Positions 48,248 through 61,086 of a stretch of 64,000 nt of DNA are shown in pieces. The position numbers were made by a program, and so were the translations under genes. The stretch is taken from contig NC_065571.1 in assembly GCF_937616625.2 (NCBI RefSeq), forward strand, positions 16,432,501 to 16,496,500, in the 5' to 3' direction. This DNA is from Mercurialis annua (taxonomy: Eukaryota; Streptophyta; Magnoliopsida; Malpighiales; Euphorbiaceae). The notes under the pieces are model-generated. The model did no database searches. It had not been told where the DNA came from and saw only the letters and a list, made by a program, of their open reading frames with translations. How positions within the stretch are numbered: position 1 is the stretch's first letter; each line of letters begins with the position of its first letter.

Positions 48248-49421
48248 AATGGTTTAGTGTTCCTAGGCCATTGTTCTTTATGATAGGAGTATAGGAAAGT
48301 GTCTATCAATACCTAGGAACTACTGCGGATAATAGGGATTTCCAGTCATGTCTTTTAAATGTTATCATCATGTTCATCAATTTTTCAAACGTTTTTCAAA
48401 GACGTCCTCTCCTATATGTGCTATTAGGATTTGAGTTAGATGTGTGCATGAGCACAATCTATATTCTGTGTTTACTTGAGTAAGTAATACGCTTTCGAGT
48501 ATCTGTAGTCTGCGAAAAGTGGTATACTCTCGAGACTCATAATATATGAAGTTATCATTGTTAATTAGGATGATGATTATGATTTGATTGGATGCTATAT
48601 GATCGATAAGATATGTTGTGTTTGCAGCGCGATCACTCAGGAGAGTGATGTGCTCATAGGTATGATTTGTGTGTTTTGTGTGCTTGTGTGTTGATATTGT
48701 TTTGCGCCATTAAATGGGTTATAGTAGCTATCGTTCGGCCGATAAGGCAAGCCATTATAATATAAGAGACTGATTGCTATCGAGTAGATGATGCACTATG
48801 AAGATCGAGGACCTAGGTGTACAATCTACGGTATTCCTTAGAAAGGACACAAAACATAGAAGATACGACATCGAACACACATAAAAAAGGTTTAACATAC
48901 CCTACAAAATGCAGACTCATATTAACGAACGAAATAAGCTATGTCCTATATATAGATCGATAGTATGAAGAAAAGATAGAAAAGAAAAGTAAAATGTCAC
49001 AGAATTTCTGATCTGAATTGACTTACGATGTTTGCAAAAGAAATAAAGTTTGTAATTTCTTTTGAAAGTACAATTGTGCGCAGACCCTGCATATGGCATG
49101 CCATGTAACACATGATAGAAATGGATCGTAGTATTAGCATATATGTATATGTATTTTAATATAAAAGCAATGATTTTACAATATGTAGAACATGCATCAT
49201 ACATTTGCTGATACGAGCAACGAAAGAGATTTGAAATAACAACTCTTTGTTGATGAGTCATCACTGTGATGCGCAATTCTACTAAATTTTTTTAAAATAG
49301 TATGATCAAGATCGTATTTGATTTAAAAAGAAAACATTTTGAAAGTGTCAACGGGCAAATTCAAAATGATATGTAAGGGAATCAGATGGGAATTTCTATG
49401 ACCACATTATAAAAATCGTAA
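48248..49421. other. Non-coding internal region, part 1
   Basis: No open frame resembling gag. Composition is purine-leaning and AT-rich. Confidence 0.5.
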
Positions 49422-49430
49422 TAAAAAGTA

Positions 49431-51086
49431 GGCTTAATACATCTGCGTGTCCCTGCACTTTTCTGTTTTTGCACATAAGGTCCCTGCACTAAAGTACCCC
49501 ATTATTAAATCCCTGCACTTTAACTTCCATCATCCCAAGGTCCCTCTGTTAAGGTTCTGTTAGCGCGTGCAGTACACGCGCCGTTAATGAGACTAGTATT
49601 CAGTTTTGTAGTTTGATATATACAAATAAGGTCCCTGCATTTTTAATTTCTACAAATAAGGTCCCTACACTTTAATTTTATGTAAACAAAGTCCTTGTAA
49701 TTGTTTTCATATAAAAATTTATTTTAATATATATATTTTAAAAAAATATATAATTTTTAATTAATAATATAAGATGTTAATGCAATTTAATTAACTTTTT
49801 ATAATGTTTAAATTAACAATAAAAATATTTTTTAAATTAATAAAAATATTATTATTTATTATTTTTTTATTAGAAATGGAAGCAGTCAGCTTTGTTTTGT
49901 AAGTTTATATAACACACTCAAATTCAAAATTGACATATATGAGGATCCACACCTGTTTAATTTTTTTTGAGAATACATCTGTTTACTTCTGTAAGTGCGA
50001 TGTTGTTATATTATTTAAAAAAAATCATTGATATAAAATATCATTTTAATAATTAATAAATACTATTAAAATTAGTTTTATTTAGGTTAGTTAATATTTA
50101 CTTTTAAAAAATAAAAAATCTAGTTCACTTTTATTTTTTAATATAATTAAAGAATTAATTAATTTTATTTTTTATTTAAAGTTAAGTAATTTATAATTTA
50201 AAGATTTAATAAAATTATATTAACAATCATTTTATCAAAATAAATATGATTTAAATATTAGAGTATATTTCGTGAATGAGGCCCTTACTCAAAAAATATT
50301 CAACATTATTTAAAAAAAAAAATTAAAGGTAACATAAAAAATTATTAAGAAATTAGAAATTCATTCAGACTTCCGCTTGATATGTCTCCTTTAAAAATGG
50401 AAGTAGATAGCTCGAACTTGTAAGTTTATATAACATACTCAACTTCGAATTTGACATATATCAAGATCAACGTCCATTTACACCTCTAAGTGCGATGTTA
50501 TCATATTATTTAAAAAATAAAATTTATCGGTATAGAATATTATTTTAATTATTTAATAAAAAATATTAAATTCGTTTTATTTCTCTAAGTTAATGTTTAT
50601 TTGTTAAAAAAAATTAAATTCACTTTTATTTTCAACATAATAAAATAAATAATTTTTTTTTATTTATAGATGAATAATAATACATTAAACATTCAGTAAG
50701 AACGAATGAAATTTTCAATAAAATAATAGCTAAAAGATATAATTTTTGACATTATTATTATTTAAATATGTTAAATTTGTACCCTTTAAAAAATATTAGT
50801 TTTAATATTTTATACTTAAACTTAATTTTATTAAACTAAAAATTAATGCATATTTATACATAATCTCAACATTTAAAAGTGCAGGGACGTAACATTAGAA
50901 AATTAAAAGTGCAGGGATCTAAAATTAAGAAAACTGAAAGTGCGTTAACGGCGTCAACACTCGCCTCAATAGAGGGACATGGGGATGATGGAAGTTAAAG
51001 TGCAGGGATTTAATGATGGATATTTTAGTGCAGGGATCTTATGTGCAAAAACAGAAAAGTGCAGGGACACGCAGATGTATTAAGCC
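49431..51086. mobile_element. Mutator-like foldback element (1656 bp)
   Basis: 9-bp duplication TAAAAAGTA (49422-49430, 51087-51095). Long arms containing GGCTTAATACATCTGCGTGT and GTGCAGGGA words on the opposite strand. The interior is AT-rich and non-coding. Confidence 0.92.
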
Positions 51087-51095
51087 TAAAAAGTA

Positions 51096-53255
51096 ATAAC
51101 AAATGCTAAGATCGTATAGACATGGTTGATAGTGAACATAGCCTTACACCTCATAAGTATAGCATATAAAGTAAGTAATCGTATAAAAGGAGTAAGTCAC
51201 CTCGAGATAAAGAGGTGCAGTGATGATCGAAGACATCAATACCAAGGTGTATCATCAATGCATGTAACCATTACCACGATATGAATTCGTAAAGCGCCAA
51301 TACATAAGTCCTAAAGGGAACACAGTTATAGGTCGATAGCGCTTTGAAGAAGCGGATAAAGAAAGTGATCGTTAAGGCTAGTGAGCGTATAGACATCGCA
51401 AGATGTGAAAGGATCTGAAGAAGAGACTCAATAAATGAATTGAGCTATAACAATAAGTGTTATCGGATAGATCGAGATGAGGGATAAGAGATTGGAGAGA
51501 GATACCTATAAAAAGATATTCATGTATAAGAGGGTGTAAGGACCCGGAGATGAATAAAGAATATGATCAGTTAAAGTAATCGATATTAAGAAGGTTTGAA
51601 CAACTTGTGTATATCGTACAGTGCTCAATAAGAGTAATCAAGGAAAGGGAATAAGAATGTCATATGGAAAACTAGCAAGAAGATAATTTCTATTAAGATT
51701 TAAAACGAGAAGATAAGATGGATCGAACTCTATGTAGTCATAGACGCATAGAACCTAAAGGGATAGATTTAACATGAATATAGGATCGGCCTTACTGATA
51801 GTCAAGATATCAGTAAAAATGCGATAAATGGATATGCACGCGATCGAGAATGCAGCATGTCGAAGAATTCGAACGGAGTAGACTGCAACTCCTTATTGAT
51901 AATCGATATCGAGAATATTGAAACAATAGTACAAGACGAACGAGATACGATGAAGATGAATATAAGAAGTGTAATAGGGAATGATCGAGAAACATGATAA
52001 AAGCGTGAGTAAAGGATAAGAAAAGAGTTTCATAGGATTATAGTACAGGTGCTACTAATCCCAACGGATAAAGATTGTAAGACATACATCTACGAGGTAG
52101 CTGAAAGAAAGAGATTATGAATGACAACGAAAAGTAAACCTAAAGCTACATGATAGCAAGTAGAAAAGTTCGGAAACTAAGAGCTAAATTAAGATCAAGT
52201 ACTAGAAAAAGAAAATAGATGGAGAATAGTTAAACTGTGACGAAAGATGCTAAAAGCATATTGAAGATCGAAAAACGAACAATGTCAACAAGGTGACAAA
52301 AGAGCAATATAAGATAGAATTAAAATGGTAAGATATTAACGACAAGTATAACCTAAGGGTTTGTAAAACAATTAATATTGAAATACCAAAAGACGAATCT
52401 CGACAAGACAAATAGTGAGAATTCAATAAGAGGAAAAGCAATGTCCAAAGAAGATTGGGGTAAGTAGATGGTAAGATGCCAATACGGGCAATAAGGATTC
52501 AAGCATAGTAGTGATCACAAGGATCAGTATATTGTCAAAAAGGCAGAGTGTTAGGGTTATCATAGGAAATGGCAAGAATCTCCACAAGGGTAATGAGACA
52601 AACTCTGACAAATAGAAGAATTGGTCATATGGACCCGAAGATTGATAAAAGATAAATGAGATAAGTAATTGTGATGAAAGTAATGGAAGTGATGACATTG
52701 CTAAAGGCAACACATGGCAAGAAAAGCTGAAAGGATCGAGGAACCTCATTGGAAATGAGTAAATAGAGTGCATTGAATAGATTGGAAGATATGTAAAGTA
52801 TGAATAAGATGATGGAGCATAATGCAAGTAGTAACACCACCAAAGAATATTTTGGTGTGTGAACAATTGGAAAAGAATTAAAGGTTCTCACTTAAATAAG
52901 TGAAAAAGGGAGTATAAGCATAAAGAGCTTATCAAAGTATTGGTGATCCGCTGTCTTATTAAGATCAAAATTCAGCGATAAGTATATCGATCCCATTTGG
53001 TTATAGACCAATTGGTAAAACGGATGATTATAAAGTGAAAACAAGGCAAGAAGCCTAAAGGAAAGTGCATTACATGTAAGTCAACACATGTGCAATGAAT
53101 AAAGGAAGTATACGAAGTATAAGAAAACAAGGAGTAGATCGAGCAAGTCCCTATAAGGAAGTATAGGCCTTATAAGGATTCATTATGAGAACTCATCTCA
53201 TAGATGACCGTCAATGGATCCACGACAGCCATGCAAGAAGACTATGTATGTAGTG
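51096..53255. other. Non-coding internal region, part 2, strongly purine-rich
   Basis: The plus strand is dominated by A and G over about 2 kb. Long minus-strand open frames (for example 52423-52866) arise from this bias and have no domain pattern. Confidence 0.5.
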
Positions 53256-54980
53256 AAATATGATGGCTAAACCTATCTAGAGGCCCCTATACTATACACT
53301 TTTTTTTCATATGGCCCATGTACTAGTTTTTCACACGCCCAAGTCCCTCTACATACTATATTTTGTTAAAAGGTCCTTTTTTGACGGAACCCACAACGCG
53401 TAGTCTCACTCTCCATTTATTTAACAGAATACTCTTTTAATCAAATCACGTCAGAAAAAATGCTGACATGGAAATAAATTAATTATTTTTTGTCCCTCTC
53501 CTAAAAACTCTATCTCAAATGCCTCCACGAATGTTCATAAACATTACTTGCAGCCATCTCTCTCAATGTTTTTTACTCCTGCTAAATTTCTCTCCTCTCT
53601 TCAAATATTATTCGGGTTAAAGATTCTGGGGGTCACCCAACTTTACCCAAGTTGCAAAATGGTTACCGAATTTTAAAACGTTACAAAATGGTTATCATAC
53701 TATACAAATGTGAACTTCCGGTGGTTCCAAAATGAATTCCGGCGACATTTTTCCTACGTGGCTGCCGGATGCTGAGTCACGCCTTCCTTTATTTGCCATG
53801 TCATTCCACATTACTCCAATAATGCCATGTCATCATCTTCCCCAAAATTAAATCTAGAATTCTTCCATTAAACACCAAACATAAACTTAGAATTCTTTTT
53901 CAAATTTCAAATTTACCATTCAACAATAACTCCTAAAATGTATTTTACATACAAATATCAAAATCACAACATGATGGATTTCCAGCACTATAATTTCCAA
54001 TACTAAAGGTAGAATGTGATAATTTAAATCAATTATCTTTTCACTTAACTAACAATTTGTTTATCACCAACTGGGTTCCCTGCATCAGCTGGGTTGATTT
54101 CAGCTTCCAAAAAACTATTCAAATACAAGCTCTGTCAAGACGAGAAGAAGAAAATAAGACCTAAATGAAATTCAAAGAAAAAAAATACAACACAGTTTTT
54201 AATTTAAAGCAGATAGAAACATAATTGAGCAAAAAAAAAGTAATTAATTGAAAATAATTACTTGCATAAGATGAGAACTACAAGTAAAGGCTGGGACATT
54301 CGATCTGCATATACTTTGAGTTTAAACTCGTTCACCGGCCTCCTGTAACTCGGCCGGTTATCTGTTTGTTCTTTGCAGCCGGCGACGCCAGAGAGTTTTG
54401 CTTTCTCACTATGGAACAATATTAAAAAACAATCATTTAACTCAGCCGTTGAATTTGTGGATGGAGAGATAACGAACCAGTGTTAAGACTGGAAGCGACA
54501 TCTAACAAACCCATTAGACCGACAGTGGTATTCCAACAGTAGAAGCATTAAAGGCGTTCCAGCAATCGGAGCAACGGCATCACTCTTAAATTCTTCCTAT
54601 TCCTAGTGGCGGGGAGTGTAGAAGGCTGGTGGAGACTATGGAAGCGTGAACAGAGCAACGACAATGTGAATGGAGCAGGAGTGGTGGAGGCGGCGGCGAG
54701 AATGGAGATGAGAGAGAAAGAAGAATTAATTGAAATAGGGTTTTAATTTTAGGAGGAAGAGATGCTGACATGGCAATATAAAATGTGTTGTGCCTATGTG
54801 TGTGTGCTGATTTGGAGGGGAGAGGAAAGAAAACACGACCTGGTTGCCACGTAGGAGAAATGTCGTCGGAATTCATTTAGGAACCACCGGAAGTTCACAT
54901 TTATATAGTAGGATAATCATTTTGTAACGTTTTGAAATTCGGTAACCATTTTGTAATTTGGGCAAAGTTGGGCAACCCCC

Positions 54981-56507
54981 TGATAGGAGTATTTTACTCC
55001 TATATTTAGGGTCGATTTTACTCGGTTTTCATCATGTGTAGTATTGTTTTTATACATTATTTGGCGTTTTTACGTTTAATAGTGTTTGTTAGTGTTTCAG
55101 TGGAAATTAGGTGAAAACCGACTATTTGGGGCAAAATTATGGTGGATTGCGTGTACGAGTAAAAAGCGTAGCTTGCGGACGAAGGAATTGACGTTCACGA
55201 ACGAGATTGAGGAAAAAAAGGGGTTGTTCCGTTCGAAAAAGAGGTTTCACGAACGGAAAACATGCAGAGTGAGCATGAGTCCCGAACGAAAAAAAGCCTT
55301 GTCCCGTTCGGGACTCAAGAAGGAATCAGATCTCAAAGCTTTCGGTCTACAGTTTTTTCGAACGTGAAAGATAGTTCCGTTCGGGAAAGAAGAAAATTGG
55401 GCATGTCACGAACGGAACCATGGCTTCCCGAACGGGAAAGAAGGAAAATACACGTGCAGCAGACTTTGAATTGGACTGAAATTCCTACTCCAATTACAAT
55501 TACAATTCCTATTACAAATTGATTTGTAATACGAATTAGAAGACTCCGGAACTTCTCCTACTATATAAAGACCTTGTACTAGACTCAATTTAATATGTAG
55601 AATAGCGTAGAATAATTTAGAATACATTAGTTTTAATTATTTTCTCTTAGATTAGCGTTTTAGTTTTCTGTTTCTCAGCAGTTTATAAGTAGTTTATAAT
55701 TAGTTTCTGCAAGACGATTGTTGAAGATTTCAAGTTTAATCAAGACGATTCTTTCCGAAATTGACAACTCCGGTATTTATTGTTTAATTATGCTTTCTTC
55801 TTCATCATCCTTCTTGTTTTGTTTCAGTTTTAATATGAGTAACTAAAACCCTTGTTCGAGGGTTGATATGAACTTATAAATTGGTAATTACTTGGATTGG
55901 ATGGATTAGTGTTAATTCGTGTCTTAATTATTAATCTTATTGCTTGGATTAAATTAGCTACTTAGTTCATGAGTTTGTGTTTAGTTAACTAATTGAGAGA
56001 TTGTTAATTAAATAGACATAGATAATTAAGAACTTAAAGAAAAACGTCGTGAGAGCGGGTTGGAATTTAGGTAGTCGTTGAGTTTGCTTCATAATTATAA
56101 TTTGATTATTTAATTCAGTTTTAATATCGTGAGAGCGAGTTAATAATTGGTTAGTTAATTAGGTTGTGATTTTATTCGGATCTTTGAGGCTTGAGAGAGC
56201 GGGATTTGGTGCTTTAGAATAGCTCGATTCGCGATAAAATCACTAAGAAATCCTATTCCATAATTTTATTTATTTGGGACTATCAATCCTTGAGCTTTTT
56301 AATCTTATTGTTTTAAATTATATTTTATTATTTGTTTTCAGTTTATATTAGTTTAATTAAATTACAAATCCTATTGATTTTTCTAGTTAGCCGATTAAAG
56401 AATATTTGAAATTAGTGATTAAGTCCATTGTCTCTGTGGGATCGATACTTGGTCTTCCAAGTTATATTACTTGCGCGATATCGTACACTTGCGATTATTT
56501 GCCAACA
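54981..56507 (+). repeat. 5' LTR of the Athila-type element (1527 bp)
   Basis: TGATAGGAG...CCAACA. Contains a cluster of CGTTCG/CGAACG words (55190-55435) upstream of the TATA box. The overlapping short ORFs in this region are repeated in the other LTR and show no protein signature. Confidence 0.93.
55562..55569 (+). promoter_or_regulatory. TATA box of the 5' LTR
   Basis: TATATAAA, about 580 bp into the LTR and just downstream of the CGTTCG cluster. Transcription would be expected to start about 30 bp further on. The 3' LTR has the same at 60114-60121. Confidence 0.7.
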
Positions 56508-56513
56508 AGTTTT

Positions 56514-56530
56514 TGGCGCCGTTGCCGGGG
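56514..56530 (+). other. Primer binding site (tRNA-Asp)
   Basis: TGGCGCCGTTGCCGGGG, a full 17-base match to the complement of the plant tRNA-Asp(GTC) 3' end, typical of Athila. Confidence 0.92.
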
Positions 56531-56725
56531 ACAATTGCGTACTTAATAAATTAAGAGTATTATATTCTTGATTGTGTTAGCCTTTATTTTTTTTTTTTTT
56601 ATTATTTGAGTTTTTGTGTTTGTTGGATTTTACGTGGGGTGTTCTTGTTTTTGGGTGTGCAGGAAATTTGATATTTGTTGGTTTATCCTCATTTTTTTTT
56701 TGGTGTACCTATTCTGAAAAGAGTA

Positions 56726-57712
56726 ATGGCATGGAATCAAAATTATATGCAGTACCAAAATTTTCAGTATAACTGTGAAATTTGTGGGGATTTTGGTCAT
56801 ATTCGAGCCGAGTGTCATGCGCTCTATCCAGATTGGAATGGACATGCCAACTATATGGGTGATCAATGGCAAGCTAGTGAAACTTATGGTTGGAACGCTA
56901 CTTGGGAGAACTCCAATGAAAACTTTAACTTTAATTCAAGTTATCACCCATATCAAAACGAATGGGATTTCAATTCCAACTTTGATAATGAACCACAACA
57001 ATCACCGGATTTTCAGCAAAATTGGAATGTGGATGAAGGAAGCAAGATTGACGAATTCATTGAGGAGATGAGAACCGGTTTCCAAAATCAAGCCGCGGTC
57101 AACCACCGTCTTGAGACGCAAATTTCTCAATTGGCTATTTTGATTCAAAATATAGCTCAAGATGGTCTACCATCTACAAAAGAATCAAATCTAAAAGAGC
57201 AAGTAAAAGTAATTGAGCTTCGAAGCGGAAAATCACTTGACAATCCATATGTTACGAAGGTGGTTCAAGTTGACGATGTACCGCTCAATAGTGAGGATGA
57301 GATGGCTGCAATTCCATATGTCAATGCTTTAGTTGGACATCATCCAACAAAGATACATGTAGAGGTCGAAAAAGAACAGTGTGAGGATGGCGAACTTGAA
57401 ACTCCGATTTTCCACCCAATTACAACATCCATGAGCTTAAATAATGAAAGTGGAGAGCAATTTGGTATTACGGTACTCTACGAGGAATTTAACAAAACCT
57501 TTGATTTCAAAGATCCATTCTTAGAAGGGTTTGATTCCGAGTATGATGGAAATAATACTAAACATATGAATATGCTTCATACTCCTCATGTTCTCTACTA
57601 TAGAGTACAAGCATACTCTATATCATCCGAGTTTTTCTTGAAGGAGCCAACAAGGAAAAAGAGGGAGAAGATGCTACCAAGACGGCTTCCTCATGTTAGG
57701 TTTTCTTTTTAG
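56726..57712 (+). CDS. Gag-derived zinc-knuckle protein (328 aa), intact
   Basis: The ATG at 56726 is the first good start after the PBS. The protein begins with an aromatic/Asn-rich stretch and a CCHC zinc knuckle (C17, C20, H25, C30). A Gln/Asn/Trp-rich region follows. Residues ~112-172 (E-E-M-R-T-G-F-Q-N-Q, L-E-T-Q-I-S-Q-L, then V-I-E-L-R-S-G-K) match the segment that follows the zinc knuckle in Athila Gag. The usual N-terminal capsid-like domain upstream of the knuckle is missing. The C-terminal ~150 residues are acidic and unassigned, ending in a basic tail. The frame is uninterrupted. It may bind element RNA, but cannot by itself retrotranspose. Confidence 0.85.
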   Translation: MAWNQNYMQYQNFQYNCEICGDFGHIRAECHALYPDWNGHANYMGDQWQASETYGWNATWENSNENFNFNSSYHPYQNEWDFNSNFDNEPQQSPDFQQNWNVDEGSKIDEFIEEMRTGFQNQAAVNHRLETQISQLAILIQNIAQDGLPSTKESNLKEQVKVIELRSGKSLDNPYVTKVVQVDDVPLNSEDEMAAIPYVNALVGHHPTKIHVEVEKEQCEDGELETPIFHPITTSMSLNNESGEQFGITVLYEEFNKTFDFKDPFLEGFDSEYDGNNTKHMNMLHTPHVLYYRVQAYSISSEFFLKEPTRKKREKMLPRRLPHVRFSF

Positions 57713-59532
57713 CAACCTTACGCGAAGAGTCTAGCTTTAGACTCTAACTATAGCGCACTTGGGAGGCAATCCCAAGAGGTATTATTTTCCTTTCATCTTA
57801 CACTCATGTTTTTCAATTTTTTTTTATTTCATTACACTGAGGACATTGCATGAAATAGTGTGAGGATGGGGGAAAAACATATCGTTTAGTTAGGATTTTT
57901 TATTTATTTTATTATTATTATATTTTCTTAGGGTTAGTATGTGTTTGTTTTTTATTATTATTTTATTTTTCTTGTGTTTTTATGCTTTAATAGATTGTAT
58001 TAGGGTGTTTTAGGATATTCGTAGTTTAATTCAATGCCTTGTATCGCTTTAATCTTTGTCTTGAAAGTATGAAAAAAAGTGTTAGTTGATTTGGTGTTAT
58101 CTTTGATTTGTCAATTTTAGATTTCCCTGAATCGATGAATGTATGAACACGACTTCTTAATTCGACAATTTATAAGTGATGCTTGCTTAATGACTTAATA
58201 ATTCGTTGACATAATCCGATGAAATAAGGGTGAATTCAAAATTTAGACTTGTTCAAATCGTTGAAACATAATTGAATAACTTGATGCGGATTCATGACAT
58301 GTCCATAGTTTATTTTTATAATCGTTTTTAAACTTTTGGCATAAGTAGCATAATTCTTGTAGGAATTGAGTTTATGGCATAACACTACACACTTTTGAGA
58401 GTTTTGAGCTTAATTTCCTTGTTGTGAGTGTTGATTTCATGTTTTATTCCTAGAACTTGCTCGGTGTCCGTTTAAAGTTACACGATTGAGTTTTCAACAA
58501 TTAGATGATTATGGCAATTAGGTATAACCTTTCTTTTAGACCACTAAATAGACTACCCTTTATCCCTTAGATTACACCAATTTGAGCCTTAAGCCTTTTT
58601 ATTGTTTTTACCATATTTTACCCTTTTACCGTTCTATGTTTTACCTCTTTTGTTTACCTTATCGACTTTATATATTATTTGTTATGACTATGATGAATAT
58701 AGGTGATTAATAACTCGAGATTAGTGAAAAGAGAAAAGTGAACTACATTGTTCTTAAAAGATAAAGTTACGCTTTGAAAAAGATTGAAAAAGAAAAAAAA
58801 AATAAAGAGATAGAAATTTGCAAGCAAAAAGCTTCAAAAAGAAGAAAAATTCTGAGATTGCAAAAAGCAATGAGTAGAGCGTAATTCAAAAAGAAAAGAA
58901 AGTTATAGGTTCACATAAACGCAAAACCGGAGTTAGATCAACCTAGAAGTTAATAGTAGTAATAAATAGTATATTAAGTTGATAATTAGCCTTTGTTTAA
59001 CTTTTTTTACCTACCCTTTTACCTTAGCCACATTACAACCCAATAAAAGACCATACGATTTTTGTTGATTACCGAATCAAGTAGCGGAGTCCGGGACTAT
59101 GAGCAAGCTTATGGTGAGTATTCATGTTTTCAATTGTGAGCTTTCTTTGTTATACACCCTACTTGTTGAAATATTGATGCCATTAGCTTAGTTTTTATTA
59201 AATTGTGCTATGATTTGCTTAAAGTGAAAAATTGATTATTTTCCATGTCCCGCAAGTGATAGTGAAGCTTGACGTGTGATTCAATTTGACCTTGTACTAA
59301 TGAGTTAGTAACCGTTGTTATATTGAATTATGTCATAAAATTATTATTGTTATTCGATTGCATCATTATTTAGTTGTCGGTTTTAGAAGGTTGTTTTTCA
59401 TATTATTCATAGGGTCGGGGATTTCTTTGATTGATTTATTGTTAAGTTATATGCTAATGATTTCTAACATATTTTGTAGAGTAAGATTTATTTCTTGCTT
59501 GAGGACAAGCAAAGGTTAAGTGTGAGGAGGTT
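57713..59532. other. 3' non-coding region of the Athila-type element, with polypurine tract
   Basis: Includes GCACTTGGGAGGCAATCCCAAG (57756-57777) and GAGGACATTGCATG, then TGAGGATGGGG, blocks common in Athila 3' regions. It ends with TTAAGTGTGAGGAGGTT (59516-59532) next to the LTR. No pol fragment is seen. Confidence 0.7.
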
Positions 59533-61058
59533 TGATAGGAGTATTTTACTCCTATATTTAGGGTCGATTTTACTCGGTTTTCATCATGTGTAGTATTGTT
59601 TTTATACATTATTTGGCGTTTTTACGTTTAATAGTGTTTGTTAGTGTTTCAGTGGAAATTAGGTGAAAACCGACTATTTGGGGCAAAATTATGGTGGATT
59701 GCGTGTACGAGTAAAAAGCGTAGTTTGCGGACGAAGGAATTGACGTTCACGAACGAGATTGAGGAAAAAAAGGGGTTGTTCCGTTCGAAAAAGAGGTTTC
59801 ACGAACGGAAAACATGCAGAGTGAGCATGAGTCCCGAACGAAAAAAAGCCTTGTCCCGTTCGGGACTCAAGAAGGAATCAGATCTCAAAGCTTTCGGTCT
59901 ACAGTTTTTTCGAACGTGAAAGATAGTTCCGTTCGGGAAAGAAGAAAATTGGGCATGTCACGAACGGAACCATGGCTTCCCGAACGGGAAAGAAGGAAAA
60001 TACACGTGCAGCAGACTTTGAATTGGACTGAAATTCCTACTCCAATTACAATTACAATTCCTATTACAAATTGATTTGTAATACGAATTAGAAGACTCCG
60101 GAACTTCTCCTACTATATAAAGACCTTGTACTAGACTCAATTTAATATGTAGAATAGCGTAGAATAATTTAGAATACATTAGTTTTAATTATTTTCTCTT
60201 AGATTAGCGTTTTAGTTTTCTGTTTCTCAGCAGTTTATAAGTAGTTTATAATTAATTTCTGCAAGACGATTGTTGAAGATTTCAAGTTTAATCAAGACGA
60301 TTCTTTCCGAAATTGACAACTCCGGTATTTATTGTTTAATTATGCTTTCTTCTTCATCATCCTTCTTGTTTTGTTTCAGTTTTAATATGAGTAACTAAAA
60401 CCCTTGTTCGAGGGTTGATATGAACTTATAAATTGGTAATTACTTGGATTGGATGGATTAGTGTTAATTCGTGTCTTAATTATTAATCTTATTGCTTGGA
60501 TTAAATTAGCTACTTAGTTCATGAGTTTGTGTTTAGTTAACTAATTGAGAGATTGTTAATTAAATAGACATAGATAATTAAGAACTTAAAGAAAAACGCC
60601 GTGAGAGCGGGTTGGAATTTAGGTAGTCGTTGAGTTTGCTTCATAATTATAATTTGATTATTTAATTCAGTTTTAATATCGTGAGAGCGAGTTAATAATT
60701 GGTTAGTTAATTAGGTTGTGATTTTATTCGGATCTTTGAGGCTTGAGAGAGCGGGATTCGGTGCTTTAGAATAGCTCGATTCGCGATAAAATCACTAAGA
60801 AATCCTATTCCATAATTTTATTTATTTGGGACTATCAATCCTTGAACTTTTTAATCTTATTGTTTTAAATTATATTTTATTATTTGTTTTCAGTTTATAT
60901 TAGTTTAATTAAATTACAAATCCTATTGATTTTTCTAGTTAGCCGATTAAAGAATATTTGAAATTAGTGATTAAGTCCATTGTCTCTGTGGGATCGATAC
61001 TTGGTCTTCCAAGTTATATTACTTGCGCGATATCGTACACTTGCGATTATTTGCAACA
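59533..61058 (+). repeat. 3' LTR of the Athila-type element (1526 bp)
   Basis: Matches the 5' LTR base for base apart from about five transitions and one deleted C near the end. Confidence 0.93.
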
Positions 61059-61086
61059 CCCCCAGAATTTTTAACCCATATTATTC

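Larger units (their letters stand above)
54981..61058 (+). mobile_element. Young non-autonomous Athila-type element encoding only a gag-derived protein (6078 bp)
   Basis: LTRs 54981-56507 and 59533-61058 differ at about five sites (all transitions) and one base of length. The target duplication CCCCC (54976-54980, 61059-61063) is intact. A 17-base PBS complementary to the tRNA-Asp 3' end is present. The internal region is only 3025 bp and holds one ORF; no protease, reverse transcriptase or integrase is present. Confidence 0.92.
53614..61077. mobile_element. Mutator-like foldback element B, carrying the Athila-derived element
   Basis: 9-bp duplication ATATTATTC (53605-53613, 61078-61086). 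Left arm GGGTTAAAGATTCTGGGGG; the right arm is its inverse, interrupted 19 bases from the end by the Athila-type insertion. The interior 54060-54760 has a GC-richer block (CCGGCGACGCCAGAG, then GGCGGCGGCGAG) that looks like captured gene sequence. Confidence 0.92.

Noticed and set aside
48917..49276. 119-codon minus-strand ORF in the large gypsy-type element
   Set aside because: No conserved motif; located in non-coding internal sequence with low-complexity composition.
52423..52866. 147-codon minus-strand ORF
   Set aside because: Arises from the purine-rich plus strand; composition is Leu/Ser/Phe/Tyr-rich without a domain.
55086..55522. Short ORFs in the Athila-type LTR (repeated at 59638-60074)
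   Set aside because: They lie in the putative U3 and promoter region and reflect the CGTTCG repeats; no protein family resemblance.
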